Below the pieces are notes generated by a model that saw nothing but the letters and a program-made list of their open reading frames with translations, made no database searches and had not been told where the DNA came from. DNA of 10,154 nt from Promethearchaeota archaeon (GTDB lineage Archaea; Asgardarchaeota; Lokiarchaeia; Sigyniarchaeales; Promethearchaeaceae): positions 1 through 10,154 of the forward strand of contig WJKO01000004.1 of NCBI GenBank assembly GCA_014729055.1, given 5' to 3'. Positions 1-6,052 of the stretch are shown here, piece by piece. Position numbers and translations under genes: made by a program. Each line of letters opens with the position of its first letter. The first letter of the stretch is position 1.

Positions 1-1
1 A

Positions 2-634
2 TTATATCCCGACACAGATTCTCGTGAAATAATTCTAAATAAAGAACAATTGAAAACACTGGAACAAGACTTACCAGATTATCCGTGGGATCTGATTGAA
101 GAGTATTCTAAAAAATATAAAATTAATAAAAATATCTTTTCAGATCTTTTATTAGATGGATATTTGCCTTTATTCGATAAGATTATGGTATTTTTTAAGG
201 GAAAACCTATGTTAGTAGCCACAACCTTCTTAGAAATGGTTACAGCATTGAGAAGAGATGGATATGATATTGACAATTTATCTGATGAGAATATGGTTAA
301 TGTTTTTAAACTGATTAATCAGAAAAAGATTGCTAAAGAAGCAATTGAGACGGTATTACAATATCTTTGTGAACATCCGGATGAAAATGTTGAAGATTCA
401 ATAGAAAAGATGAATATATCCTCAATGAAAAAAGAGGATTTAGTAAAAATTGTGCAAAATATCGTTCCTCAATTTAAAGATCTTATCGAGGAACGGAATA
501 TGGGTGCTATGGGACCAGTTATGGGAGCAGTAATGAAAGAAGTCCGGGGAAAAATTGATGGAAAGATCGTTAGTCAAGTGGTAAAGGCAGAAATTCAGAA
601 AAAAGCTAAGAAAAAAAAATCAGGAGGTAAATAA
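2..634 (+). CDS. gatE: Glu-tRNA(Gln) amidotransferase subunit E, C-terminal part (5' end outside window)
   Basis: GatE is the tRNA-binding and kinase/transamidase subunit of the archaeal GatDE complex. It activates Glu-tRNA(Gln) and amidates it with ammonia supplied by GatD. The frame is open from base 2 with no start, so the gene enters from the left. The first visible residues (LYPDTDSRE) match the conserved Y-P-[DE]-T-D segment that closes the catalytic cradle in the GatB/GatE family. The rest is the helical domain and C-terminal YqeY-like tail, with the typical G-P-V-M-G-x-V-M-K-E-V-R-G-x-x-D-G pattern around bases 515-565, then a lysine-rich end. About 210 residues are visible, against roughly 600 for a full GatE, so two thirds is missing. 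An internal TTG at 50 is not a real start because homology runs through it. The next gene is gatD, two bases after the stop, which supports the call and rules out bacterial GatB. Confidence 0.93.
   Translation, partial: LYPDTDSREIILNKEQLKTLEQDLPDYPWDLIEEYSKKYKINKNIFSDLLLDGYLPLFDKIMVFFKGKPMLVATTFLEMVTALRRDGYDIDNLSDENMVNVFKLINQKKIAKEAIETVLQYLCEHPDENVEDSIEKMNISSMKKEDLVKIVQNIVPQFKDLIEERNMGAMGPVMGAVMKEVRGKIDGKIVSQVVKAEIQKKAKKKKSGGK
623..628 (+). promoter_or_regulatory. Shine-Dalgarno site of gatD, inside the end of gatE
   Basis: GGAGGT lies eight bases before the gatD ATG and encodes the Gly-Gly of the last gatE codons. It is one of only two strong Shine-Dalgarno sites in the window. With the two-base gap between the genes it suggests translational coupling of the two subunits. 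Confidence 0.85.
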
Positions 635-636
635 TA

Positions 637-1998
637 ATGAGTGATGAGAAACCACAAGGATATAAAAAGAGGTCTTTAGAATTTTTCGATAAAAATGACG
701 TATATGCATGGAATGAAGTGGAAATAACTAAACATAAAGCAGTATATAAGGGAATTCTATTGCCTAGAAATAAGTTCGCTAAAGATGGATTCGTTGAAAT
801 CAAACTTAAGAATGGCTATAATATTGGAATAGAGATTACCGATAATACCAAAATTAAAGTCCTCGGCAAAAAACCCCCAATGTCTGTTGAATTTCAAGGC
901 GTCAAAGTTCCTAAAGATAAGAATAAGCCCAATGTAACGTTACTCGGAACTGGAGGAACGATTGCATCTCGACTGGACTACGTAACTGGTGGCGTCATTC
1001 CTGCCTTTAGACCGCATGAATTATTTGCAGCAGTTCCAGAATTATCTGATATATGTAATTTGGATACTGAAGTTGTATTCCAAATCTTTTCTGAGGATAT
1101 GAATCCAAAACACTGGTTGAAATTGGCAGAAAAAGTAGCGAAACTAAGTAATTCAGGAGTTGAGGGGATTGTGATTGGTCATGGGACTGATACAATGGCT
1201 TATAGCACCGCCGCCCTATCCTTTTTAGTCCAAAATTTAAAATGTCCTGTTGTTTTCGTAGGTTCTCAGAGAAGCAGTGATAGACCATCATCGGACGCAG
1301 CATTAAACTTAATAAATGCAGTATCACTTGCAGCAAATGCAGATCTTGCTGAAGTCGTATTGTGTATGTTGGGTACGACTTCCCATGATTATGGACTTTT
1401 TCACCGCGGAACTCTTGTAAGGAAGATGCATTCCTCTGTTCGTCATACTTTCAGAACCATCGGAGATATTCCTCTTGGAAAAATAAAAAATGGCAAGATA
1501 ACCTATTTTAAAGATGATATGGTCAGAAAAAGTACGCTCAATAAGAAATTAAAGACCACCGCATATAAAAAAATAGAAGATAAAGTCGGACTGATTTATA
1601 TATACCCGGGAATAGATACTGATATAGTAGATAATTACATAGATAAGGGATATAAAGGTCTTGTACTTGCGGGTACGGGTTTAGGACATACACCTCACAC
1701 ATTATTTGATTCTTTTAAACGCGGTATTGAAGAGGGAATGACTATTGTAATGACTGTTCAGACATTATGGGGTTTTACAGGTATGAATGTATACGAAACA
1801 GGGAGGGAAGAGCAACAAATAGGGATCATCCCTGGTAAAAATATGTTACCCGAAACTGCATATGTTAAATTGTGTTGGGTTCTGGGGAATTACGATGATT
1901 CTGATAAAATCAAAGAAATAATGCAGTCCAATGTTGTTGGTGAAATTTTAGAGGGTGAACCTGAAAATGGGTTTCAAGTTTTCCAAGGAATTGAATAA
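637..1998 (+). CDS. gatD: Glu-tRNA(Gln) amidotransferase subunit D (asparaginase-like)
   Basis: GatD is the glutaminase of the archaeal amidotransferase: it hydrolyses glutamine and passes the ammonia to GatE. The 453-residue product has an N-terminal beta-barrel-like region (about residues 20-95) and then an L-asparaginase I-type domain. Visible active-site motifs are GTGGTIAS at 104-111 (nucleophile Thr108), GHGTDTM at 181-187 (Thr184, Asp185) and the lysine of VRKMHSS (Lys263), which together give the Thr/Thr-Asp/Lys set of the family. The C-terminal half carries the asparaginase pattern GLVLAGTGLGHTP. Length fits archaeal GatD (usually about 415-450). The ATG at 637 is fixed by the strong GGAGGT site and by the gatE stop two bases upstream. 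The N-terminal barrel separates it from plain L-asparaginase. All catalytic residues are present, so it should be functional. Confidence 0.96.
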   Translation: MSDEKPQGYKKRSLEFFDKNDVYAWNEVEITKHKAVYKGILLPRNKFAKDGFVEIKLKNGYNIGIEITDNTKIKVLGKKPPMSVEFQGVKVPKDKNKPNVTLLGTGGTIASRLDYVTGGVIPAFRPHELFAAVPELSDICNLDTEVVFQIFSEDMNPKHWLKLAEKVAKLSNSGVEGIVIGHGTDTMAYSTAALSFLVQNLKCPVVFVGSQRSSDRPSSDAALNLINAVSLAANADLAEVVLCMLGTTSHDYGLFHRGTLVRKMHSSVRHTFRTIGDIPLGKIKNGKITYFKDDMVRKSTLNKKLKTTAYKKIEDKVGLIYIYPGIDTDIVDNYIDKGYKGLVLAGTGLGHTPHTLFDSFKRGIEEGMTIVMTVQTLWGFTGMNVYETGREEQQIGIIPGKNMLPETAYVKLCWVLGNYDDSDKIKEIMQSNVVGEILEGEPENGFQVFQGIE

Positions 1999-2022
1999 TT
2001 AATTTATTTTTTATCTTATTTT
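1999..2022 (+). terminator. T-rich terminator after gatD
   Basis: Directly after the gatD stop the coding strand is almost all T with a few A and C, including a run of six T. There is no stem-loop. Archaeal RNA polymerase stops at such T-rich tracts without a hairpin, and the next gene has its own promoter-like sequence. Confidence 0.5.
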
Positions 2023-2086
2023 AATCAAACGTATTTTTAATCAGAGAGTATTTTAATGAGAGAATCTCATATGTAAAATGATATAG
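2018..2086 (+). promoter_or_regulatory. Promoter and possible operator of the flavodoxin gene
   Basis: A TATA-like box (tattttaat, 2049-2057) is centred about 34 bases before the ATG, which predicts a leader of only some seven bases. Its right edge overlaps a perfect 6-bp inverted repeat with a 3-base centre, atgagagaatctcat (2056-2070). That is where an archaeal repressor would block TBP/TFB or polymerase. Upstream, attttaatca-like words end at 2027, 2043 and 2059, an exact 16-base spacing. No Shine-Dalgarno is seen. The TATA assignment is inference; the palindrome is read directly. Confidence 0.45.
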
Positions 2087-2638
2087 ATGACAGAAGGAAT
2101 ATTAGTTGTATATTATAGTCTAACGGGCAATACAGAGTTAATAGCGGAGTCAATTGCAGAAGCCATCAATGCCGATCTGCTTAAAATTGAACCCAATAAA
2201 GAAATTAGCCAAGAAGGTGGAAAAAAGTTCTTGTGGGGAGGAAAACAGAGTATTATGCACGAAAAACCAGAGCTTCAACCTTATTCTATCAATCCAGAGG
2301 ATTATAATACTCTAATACTAGGCACTCCCGTCTGGGCTTGGAACTACTCACCTCCAATTCGCTCATTCATTGAAAAACATGACTTAAAAAATAAAAATAT
2401 TGGAATTTGGGTTTGTTGTATGGGAAAGCCAAAACGGGCACTCCGTAAACTTCAAAGACGATTATATGCCAATAATATTTTGGGCATTACGTCCTTCATT
2501 GAACCGTTGAAACACGATCCCGAAAAATCTGCACAGAAAGCTAAAGAATGGGCTTCTTCTCTAATAAAAACCGCTAAAGCTGATGACCGTAGCCCTGCTG
2601 AAACAAGCGAATCTGCTGAGCCTGGTGAACCTTCCTAG
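2087..2638 (+). CDS. Flavodoxin-like FMN protein
   Basis: A flavodoxin-fold protein that would carry electrons or reduce a quinone or other acceptor using FMN in the cytoplasm. The phosphate-binding loop is at residues 9-18 (YYSLTGNTEL, the S-x-T-G-N-T signature), directly after the first strand. The 60s-loop-like GTPVWAWNYSPPI and the following VCCMGKPKRAL segment fit the flavin-contact regions of the single-domain flavodoxin/NADPH-dependent FMN reductase group. The body ends near residue 162. The last 20 or so residues are rich in Ala, Ser, Glu and Pro and look disordered. The 183-residue length is slightly above short-chain flavodoxins because of this tail. An ATG at 2056 hits a stop after five codons, so the start is 2087. 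The gene stands alone; its neighbour is convergent, 19 bases away. The redox partner cannot be told from the context. Confidence 0.85.
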   Translation: MTEGILVVYYSLTGNTELIAESIAEAINADLLKIEPNKEISQEGGKKFLWGGKQSIMHEKPELQPYSINPEDYNTLILGTPVWAWNYSPPIRSFIEKHDLKNKNIGIWVCCMGKPKRALRKLQRRLYANNILGITSFIEPLKHDPEKSAQKAKEWASSLIKTAKADDRSPAETSESAEPGEPS

Positions 2639-2657
2639 TTATTTATAAGATCGTATT

Positions 2658-3524
2658 CTATTTTGTCACTTTTAGTAAACGTGCCGTATTGTCGTTAAAA
2701 ATCAACTTTTTTTGAGATGTAGGTAGATTCATTAATGCAATTTTATCATATTCAGGTGTCCATGGACTTGCTGGCGGCGTATCGCTTCCAAATAAGACAT
2801 GATCTGCACCAAATATCTTCGCATATGAAGCGATTCCAAATGGAATCGACACAGATGTTTCAAAAAATATATTCTTAGCCAATGTTCCTAATGATTTCAC
2901 TGCGGCGACGACTTCGATAACGAATTCCATTGTATACGAGGCATGTCCGATAATCAATTTTAAGTCTGGGTTTTCACGGACCAAAGGAATCAATGAAAAC
3001 GGACTGGTTCTAGGTGCTGCAAAAACCCCTCCCGATGGATGAATGTATAAAGGTTTATCATATTTTGTGAGCAATTCTGCCACTGGATATAAACGCTCAA
3101 CAGCAACGGGAATCATAGCCAGTTGCAATTTTACACCATAAAATTCATTATTTAAAGCATCTTCTAATATTTTTAAGCCCTTTTTTTGATCTTCATCTTT
3201 TGGATCTGTGGGATTATACCAGAAAAATGGAAATATACGTTCGGGGTTCGACTTCTGCAATTCAATAACTTTTTGGTGATCTGGTTGACCATTCTCAGAA
3301 AACTCACTAAATATATTAAATTTCTGCAAGTTTGTTTTTCCTAATTTTAAAAGTTGTCCCATTTTATCTTTTAATACGCTCATATTTGCTTTTGTATTCA
3401 GAGTGTTTATAATTGCACGATCAATTCCATTTGCATCTAAATAATCGATAAAACTCATGTCTGGCGGCTTAAAGATACCTGTATAATGCATATGGGCATC
3501 GAAGATATAATTTCCATCTCTCAT
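2658..3524 (-). CDS. Amidohydrolase-related metal-dependent hydrolase (TIM barrel)
   Basis: A member of the amidohydrolase-2 group (the ACMSD/COG2159-like family), a TIM-barrel enzyme that hydrolyses or decarboxylates cyclic or aromatic acids and lactones with one metal ion. The metal-binding set is visible in order: DAHMH at 9-13 (His11, His13), His162 in LYIHPSGG, His194 in IIGHASY and Asp248 in LFGSDTP. The typical C-terminal IFNDNTARLL helix is at 276-284. The 288-residue length is normal for the family. ATG at 3524 is the first start before the DAHMH strand. A TATA-like box on the minus strand (3552-3560) lies about 32 bases upstream. It is divergent from the transporter gene and shares an inverted repeat with it, so joint control is likely. 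Substrate is unknown. A lactonase or sugar-acid step would suit the neighbouring sugar genes, but that is only inference. Confidence 0.85.
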   Translation of the reverse strand: MRDGNYIFDAHMHYTGIFKPPDMSFIDYLDANGIDRAIINTLNTKANMSVLKDKMGQLLKLGKTNLQKFNIFSEFSENGQPDHQKVIELQKSNPERIFPFFWYNPTDPKDEDQKKGLKILEDALNNEFYGVKLQLAMIPVAVERLYPVAELLTKYDKPLYIHPSGGVFAAPRTSPFSLIPLVRENPDLKLIIGHASYTMEFVIEVVAAVKSLGTLAKNIFFETSVSIPFGIASYAKIFGADHVLFGSDTPPASPWTPEYDKIALMNLPTSQKKLIFNDNTARLLKVTK

Positions 3525-3612
3525 TGTATTCGATTTATTTAATGTTAGATTTCATATAATTTCTATTCTTTTACATGATCTCTTTATATTATCTAACATC
3601 AAATAATAGATC
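3525..3612. promoter_or_regulatory. Divergent promoter region, amidohydrolase and transporter
   Basis: The 88-base region holds one TATA-like box for each gene. On the plus strand tttatatta (3583-3591) is centred 26 bases before the transporter ATG, which predicts a leaderless mRNA. On the minus strand the box is attatatga (3552-3560 complement), about 32 bases before the amidohydrolase ATG. Immediately after each box comes the same sequence, atctaacat followed by t or c and aaataa. No Shine-Dalgarno is present on either side. Box calls are inferred from position and composition. Confidence 0.6.
3535..3606. repeat. 16-bp inverted repeat flanking both TATA boxes
   Basis: Arms 3535-3550 (ttatttaatgttagat) and 3591-3606 (atctaacatcaaataa) are inverted complements at 15 of 16 positions, with a 40-base spacer containing both TATA boxes. 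Each gene therefore has an identical half-site between its TATA box and its start codon, the usual place for an archaeal repressor. Arm centres are 56 bases apart, a little over five helical turns. Confidence 0.75.
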
Positions 3613-3616
3613 ATGT
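3573..3616. repeat. 9-bp perfect inverted repeat around the transporter promoter
   Basis: Arms acatgatct (3573-3581) and agatcatgt (3608-3616) are perfect inverted complements with a 26-base spacer. They bracket the plus-strand TATA box and the right arm of the larger repeat, and the right arm covers the transporter start codon. There is no matching copy on the amidohydrolase side, so if functional it would control the transporter alone. Confidence 0.55.
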
Positions 3617-4545
3617 CTGAAGATTTGAATATAATACTAGGAATCCTTATCGGAATTATTGCCTATATCATTTTATATATCGGGAAAGGAATCCAAAAAT
3701 ATGCAATTGAAGGGTTCAAAACTGATAAGGATCAAAAAGGTAAGAATTCGAGCTTATGGATTTTCGGTACCGTTTTAACCGCTTCGTTTATGTTTATAAA
3801 AATAATTCCGCTTGCGATTTTTAATACACCGGCTAACGTTATCGCGCCCCTTGAAGGAATTGGTTTAATTACTTTGTTAATATTTTCATATTATGTTTTA
3901 AAAGAATCAATTAAATTGATACAAATTATAGGAGCAATAGTCATTATTATCGGAATTGTTCTTATTAATATAGTATCTAGCTCGAGCGGAGAAGCACAAC
4001 TCTCAGATTTTAATTCCTTTACGTTCTGGGTTTCATTGGTGGTAATTATGGGGATAGAATTCACATTGATACTAATCAGTAAATTAAATAATTATAAATT
4101 AGCAGGTGTGATTATTGGGTTGAATGCGGGTACATTAATGGCATTTCAGACCTTAGTCACACGCTTAATGGACATTGACGAGCTTGCGGTCGTATTCACG
4201 TTTATTATGTTCGCATTTGCGACAGCAACATTAGCAATGACTCAATTTGCGTTTGCTAAAGCAGATGCCAGTCAAGTAGTACCGAGTTTTACGTCAGCCA
4301 GTATAATAATAACTGCAATTATTGGCAAACTCTCTTTAAATGAAGCCTTGGTAGATATCCAAATAATTGGAATTGTAATAATTGTTATTGGCGTTATAAT
4401 TTTAACAGCCGTTCCAAAAGAAAAAGAGGGCATAATCATGAAGGAACCTGTTATTGACCCAACAGCAGATTCCAATGAAGCATCAAATTCTGATCAAGTA
4501 TCAAAATCTGATCAAGTATCGAAATCTGATCAGATTCAAAACTAA
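3613..4545 (+). CDS. DMT-superfamily membrane transporter (EamA/NIPA-like)
   Basis: A polytopic membrane protein with about nine to ten hydrophobic segments (roughly residues 5-24, 48-70, 76-97, 104-122, 136-155, 163-183, 190-212, 222-240, 248-267). It has the two-fold pattern of the drug/metabolite transporter superfamily. The segment APLEGIGLITLLIFSYYVLKES followed by a QIIGAIVIIIG helix, and its echo VPSFTSASIIITAIIGKLSLNE followed by a QIIGIVIIVIG helix, are the two copies of the EamA-type repeat ending. NIPA-type magnesium transporters share this layout, so the cargo could be a metabolite or a cation. The tail (about 268-310) is soluble and ends in three near-identical six-residue repeats. 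ATG 3613 fits a leaderless start 26 bases after a TATA box. It is divergent from the amidohydrolase, with shared control elements. Family assignment is good; substrate is unknown. Confidence 0.8.
   Translation: MSEDLNIILGILIGIIAYIILYIGKGIQKYAIEGFKTDKDQKGKNSSLWIFGTVLTASFMFIKIIPLAIFNTPANVIAPLEGIGLITLLIFSYYVLKESIKLIQIIGAIVIIIGIVLINIVSSSSGEAQLSDFNSFTFWVSLVVIMGIEFTLILISKLNNYKLAGVIIGLNAGTLMAFQTLVTRLMDIDELAVVFTFIMFAFATATLAMTQFAFAKADASQVVPSFTSASIIITAIIGKLSLNEALVDIQIIGIVIIVIGVIILTAVPKEKEGIIMKEPVIDPTADSNEASNSDQVSKSDQVSKSDQIQN
4483..4536 (+). repeat. Three 18-base tandem repeats at the transporter 3' end
   Basis: Units 4483-4500, 4501-4518 and 4519-4536 are near-identical, differing mainly at the last four bases of the third. 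They encode SNSDQV, SKSDQV and SKSDQI at the hydrophilic C-terminus. Since 18 is a multiple of three, copy number could change by slippage without breaking the frame. Confidence 0.9.
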
Positions 4546-4589
4546 TGTTTTTAAGCATCATATTTCCATTTTTAAGCATATTCTATTTT
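4546..4589 (+). terminator. T-rich terminator with an 11-base direct repeat
   Basis: The 44 bases between the convergent transporter and glycosidase-like genes contain tttttaagcat twice (4548-4558 and 4569-4579, a 21-base period), then another T-rich stretch. On the plus strand these T runs fit factor-independent archaeal termination for the transporter. I see no hairpin. Confidence 0.5.
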
Positions 4590-5354
4590 TTAATTTTCTT
4601 CATCTCTGAAAGAGATCGAGAAGATTGTTGCATTCTTGAATTTCATGCGAACACGTAAATGTACGTCATCAAAATCCCTTATATCTCCTATATCATTCCA
4701 AGTTAATTGTTCGAGATTAATATCCCCGGTTTTTTCATCAAAATCATCTAATCCAAATCCCGGTAATGTTTTTCGCATGAAATCGTCCCATAATTCGATG
4801 AATATAAAGCCGTTTTCCCGGATTACTGCATTTAAGAACATATATTTACTTTTTACCAACATACTGGGCGTCCAGAACTCACTTAAACCCTCTTTCTTGT
4901 TTGATAATCCACAAAATCTGTCTTCTTTCCACTCAATAGCTCGAATTTCACCAAATTTGCCCTTTGCTGGCTTTTTAACTCCATGATTGATCTTGTATAA
5001 CATCATAGGATATCTCCAAGCTGGCAGTTTTTCTGCTTTTCCAATAGATTTCCAACTTCCGTGCCCTATATATGACATGCCTGGCGGCTCAATAGGTAGT
5101 AATGGGTCTTGAAATTTGTACCATTGTTGATTATTTCTCGAGATCCATAATTCGGAATCAACATAATTTTGATGTCGATGATAAATTGAAGGAAACATGA
5201 GATATACATCATTGCTGGAAGGCCATCTTTGGAATCCGTTTGTATAATAATCATCTTGAACTTGTCTATTTGGATCCGAGCAAATGAGGATCGTTGGTTC
5301 GGGCCATTGTGCAAAATCTGAGGTTTCAGATCGCCCAATCATCCGTTTATTCAA
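4590..5354 (-). CDS. C-terminal fragment of the glycosidase-like protein
   Basis: The listed 254 residues begin at a TTG, but the frame is open and family-like up to about 5479, including the HADSQNCILFD strand, so TTG 5354 is a convenience start and not a true one. The fragment carries the remaining blades (RMIGRSETSDFAQWPEP, then DVYLMFPSIYH, then a degenerate Asp box SRNNQQW). The C-terminal beta-sandwich follows, recognised by GFIFIELWDD, LPGFGLDDFD, LTWND and VHLRVRMKF, the usual closing pattern of this group. Sequence quality is good to the last residue, so the break is recent or an error. No ribosome-binding site or TATA box sits before it, which argues against independent expression. 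Confidence 0.6.
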   Translation of the reverse strand: MNKRMIGRSETSDFAQWPEPTILICSDPNRQVQDDYYTNGFQRWPSSNDVYLMFPSIYHRHQNYVDSELWISRNNQQWYKFQDPLLPIEPPGMSYIGHGSWKSIGKAEKLPAWRYPMMLYKINHGVKKPAKGKFGEIRAIEWKEDRFCGLSNKKEGLSEFWTPSMLVKSKYMFLNAVIRENGFIFIELWDDFMRKTLPGFGLDDFDEKTGDINLEQLTWNDIGDIRDFDDVHLRVRMKFKNATIFSISFRDEEN

Positions 5355-5454
5355 ATAATCTATCCGAAAAAACCCGATATATTTATCTTTATCTGCGTCA
5401 AATAATATACAGTTCTGCGAATCTGCGTGGGCATTTATAATAGGCTTATCATCA

Positions 5455-5991
5455 TTAAACCTGTTCCAGTGAATTGTTTTTCCCTTCGTAGACTAATTTA
5501 TATTTCTCACTGGGCGGCGCTAATGGATCCTTGAAAACACTTGCACCATGAGCGCCTACATTATGAAGATTTGCCGATGGGCGATATATTATATTGGTTT
5601 CCTTATACTCGTTATTCCAAGGAAATATATCCAACTTTGGTTTGATCCAGTTTTTTCCATCATCACTCTGAGCAAGGCAAAGGATTGAATCTTTATCGTG
5701 TACTTTTCCTTCATCACTCGGAAAGCATTCATAATACAGATTTAACTTTTCATTTATTTCAATCACGCAAACATAAGGACCAAAATAGTCTTCTTCCCAA
5801 GGGAATTCGTGCTTAATTAAAGGTTTAGGAACTATCTGCGGCGCATATTGTTTAATCTCCAAATTTTTGGCTAAATTTTCGCTATTTACCGTATCTCTGT
5901 ATTGACTCCACCGATGCCCATAACCAGGATCGACCCACTTCCAATCACAAAATATAATTTTTTCGTTTTGAATAATCGAAGTCCATTTCAT
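5455..5991 (-). CDS. N-terminal fragment of the glycosidase-like protein
   Basis: This frame gives 178 residues from an ATG at 5991, about 32 bases from the centre of a palindromic AT box. It covers the first propeller blades. An Asp-box-like motif, SDDGKNW (residues 109-115, S-x-D-x-G-x-x-W), is followed by NLHNVGAHGASVFKDP (141-156) and APPSEKYKLVYEGK (158-171). This H-G-A-S-V-F-x-D-P then A-P-P-x-x-x-Y-K-L-V order is characteristic of GH32-like proteins. The last seven residues (NNSLEQV) are out-of-frame sequence after the shift. It lacks the later blades, so it is unlikely to be active alone. Confidence 0.65.
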   Translation of the reverse strand: MKWTSIIQNEKIIFCDWKWVDPGYGHRWSQYRDTVNSENLAKNLEIKQYAPQIVPKPLIKHEFPWEEDYFGPYVCVIEINEKLNLYYECFPSDEGKVHDKDSILCLAQSDDGKNWIKPKLDIFPWNNEYKETNIIYRPSANLHNVGAHGASVFKDPLAPPSEKYKLVYEGKNNSLEQV

Positions 5992-6052
5992 TATAATCCT
6001 ATGAAGTTATGCAAATCATAAAAATTATGTAACCTACAAAATTGATTTTTGT
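5992..6052. promoter_or_regulatory. Compact divergent promoter with a central palindromic AT box
   Basis: Only 61 bases separate the divergent glycosidase-like and aldolase starts. The perfect palindrome cataaaaattatg (6017-6029, 5-bp arms, 3-base centre) sits almost exactly in the middle, 30 bases from one ATG and 32 from the other. On either strand it reads as a TATA-like box at the right distance for a very short leader, so one element may serve both genes. A second inverted repeat, acaaaa/ttttgt (6036-6041 and 6047-6052), lies between it and the aldolase ATG and could be an operator. Function is inferred from position. Confidence 0.55.

Larger units (their letters stand above)
4590..5991 (-). 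pseudogene. Beta-propeller glycosidase-like gene (GH32/GH43-type), split by a frameshift
   Basis: Two adjacent minus-strand frames encode the front and back of one protein. The front runs from 5991 to a stop at 5455-5457; the back is open from 5492 down to a stop at 4590. The two are offset by +1 and overlap only at 5458-5492, where the shift must lie. Joining them there gives YEGK-TIHWNRF-NDDKPIINAHADSQN, which restores a coherent propeller blade, and a product near 466 residues. The simplest lesion is one extra base in the run of five A at 5477-5481. However, family members, as I recall them, have a longer stretch before the IHW motif, so an out-of-frame deletion is also possible. A sequencing or assembly error would look the same. 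The predicted intact protein is a five-bladed-propeller glycosidase-like enzyme with a C-terminal beta-sandwich, common in bacteria; its substrate is unknown. Confidence 0.8.

Noticed and set aside
1007..1336. Minus-strand 109-codon open frame inside gatD
   Set aside because: It is a shadow of the gatD catalytic region, which is conserved on the plus strand; it has no promoter or ribosome site of its own.
637..1998. Plain L-asparaginase instead of GatD
   Set aside because: The extra N-terminal barrel region of about 90 residues and the adjacent gatE make GatD the clear choice.
3240..3260. ggttcgac reminiscent of a tRNA T-loop
   Set aside because: No acceptor or anticodon stems can be built around it, and it lies inside the amidohydrolase coding sequence.
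4636..4986. Plus-strand 116-codon open frame
   Set aside because: It lies wholly opposite the glycosidase-like C-terminal fragment, whose translation matches a known family pattern; the plus-strand product is serine/phenylalanine-rich with no recognisable motif.
5455..5492. Programmed -1 frameshift at the A-rich site (aaaaac)
   Set aside because: Joining the two halves needs a +1 move (or -2), not -1, and the codons read ggg aaa aac, which is not a canonical slippery heptamer. A +1 recoding event cannot be excluded but has no visible stimulator.
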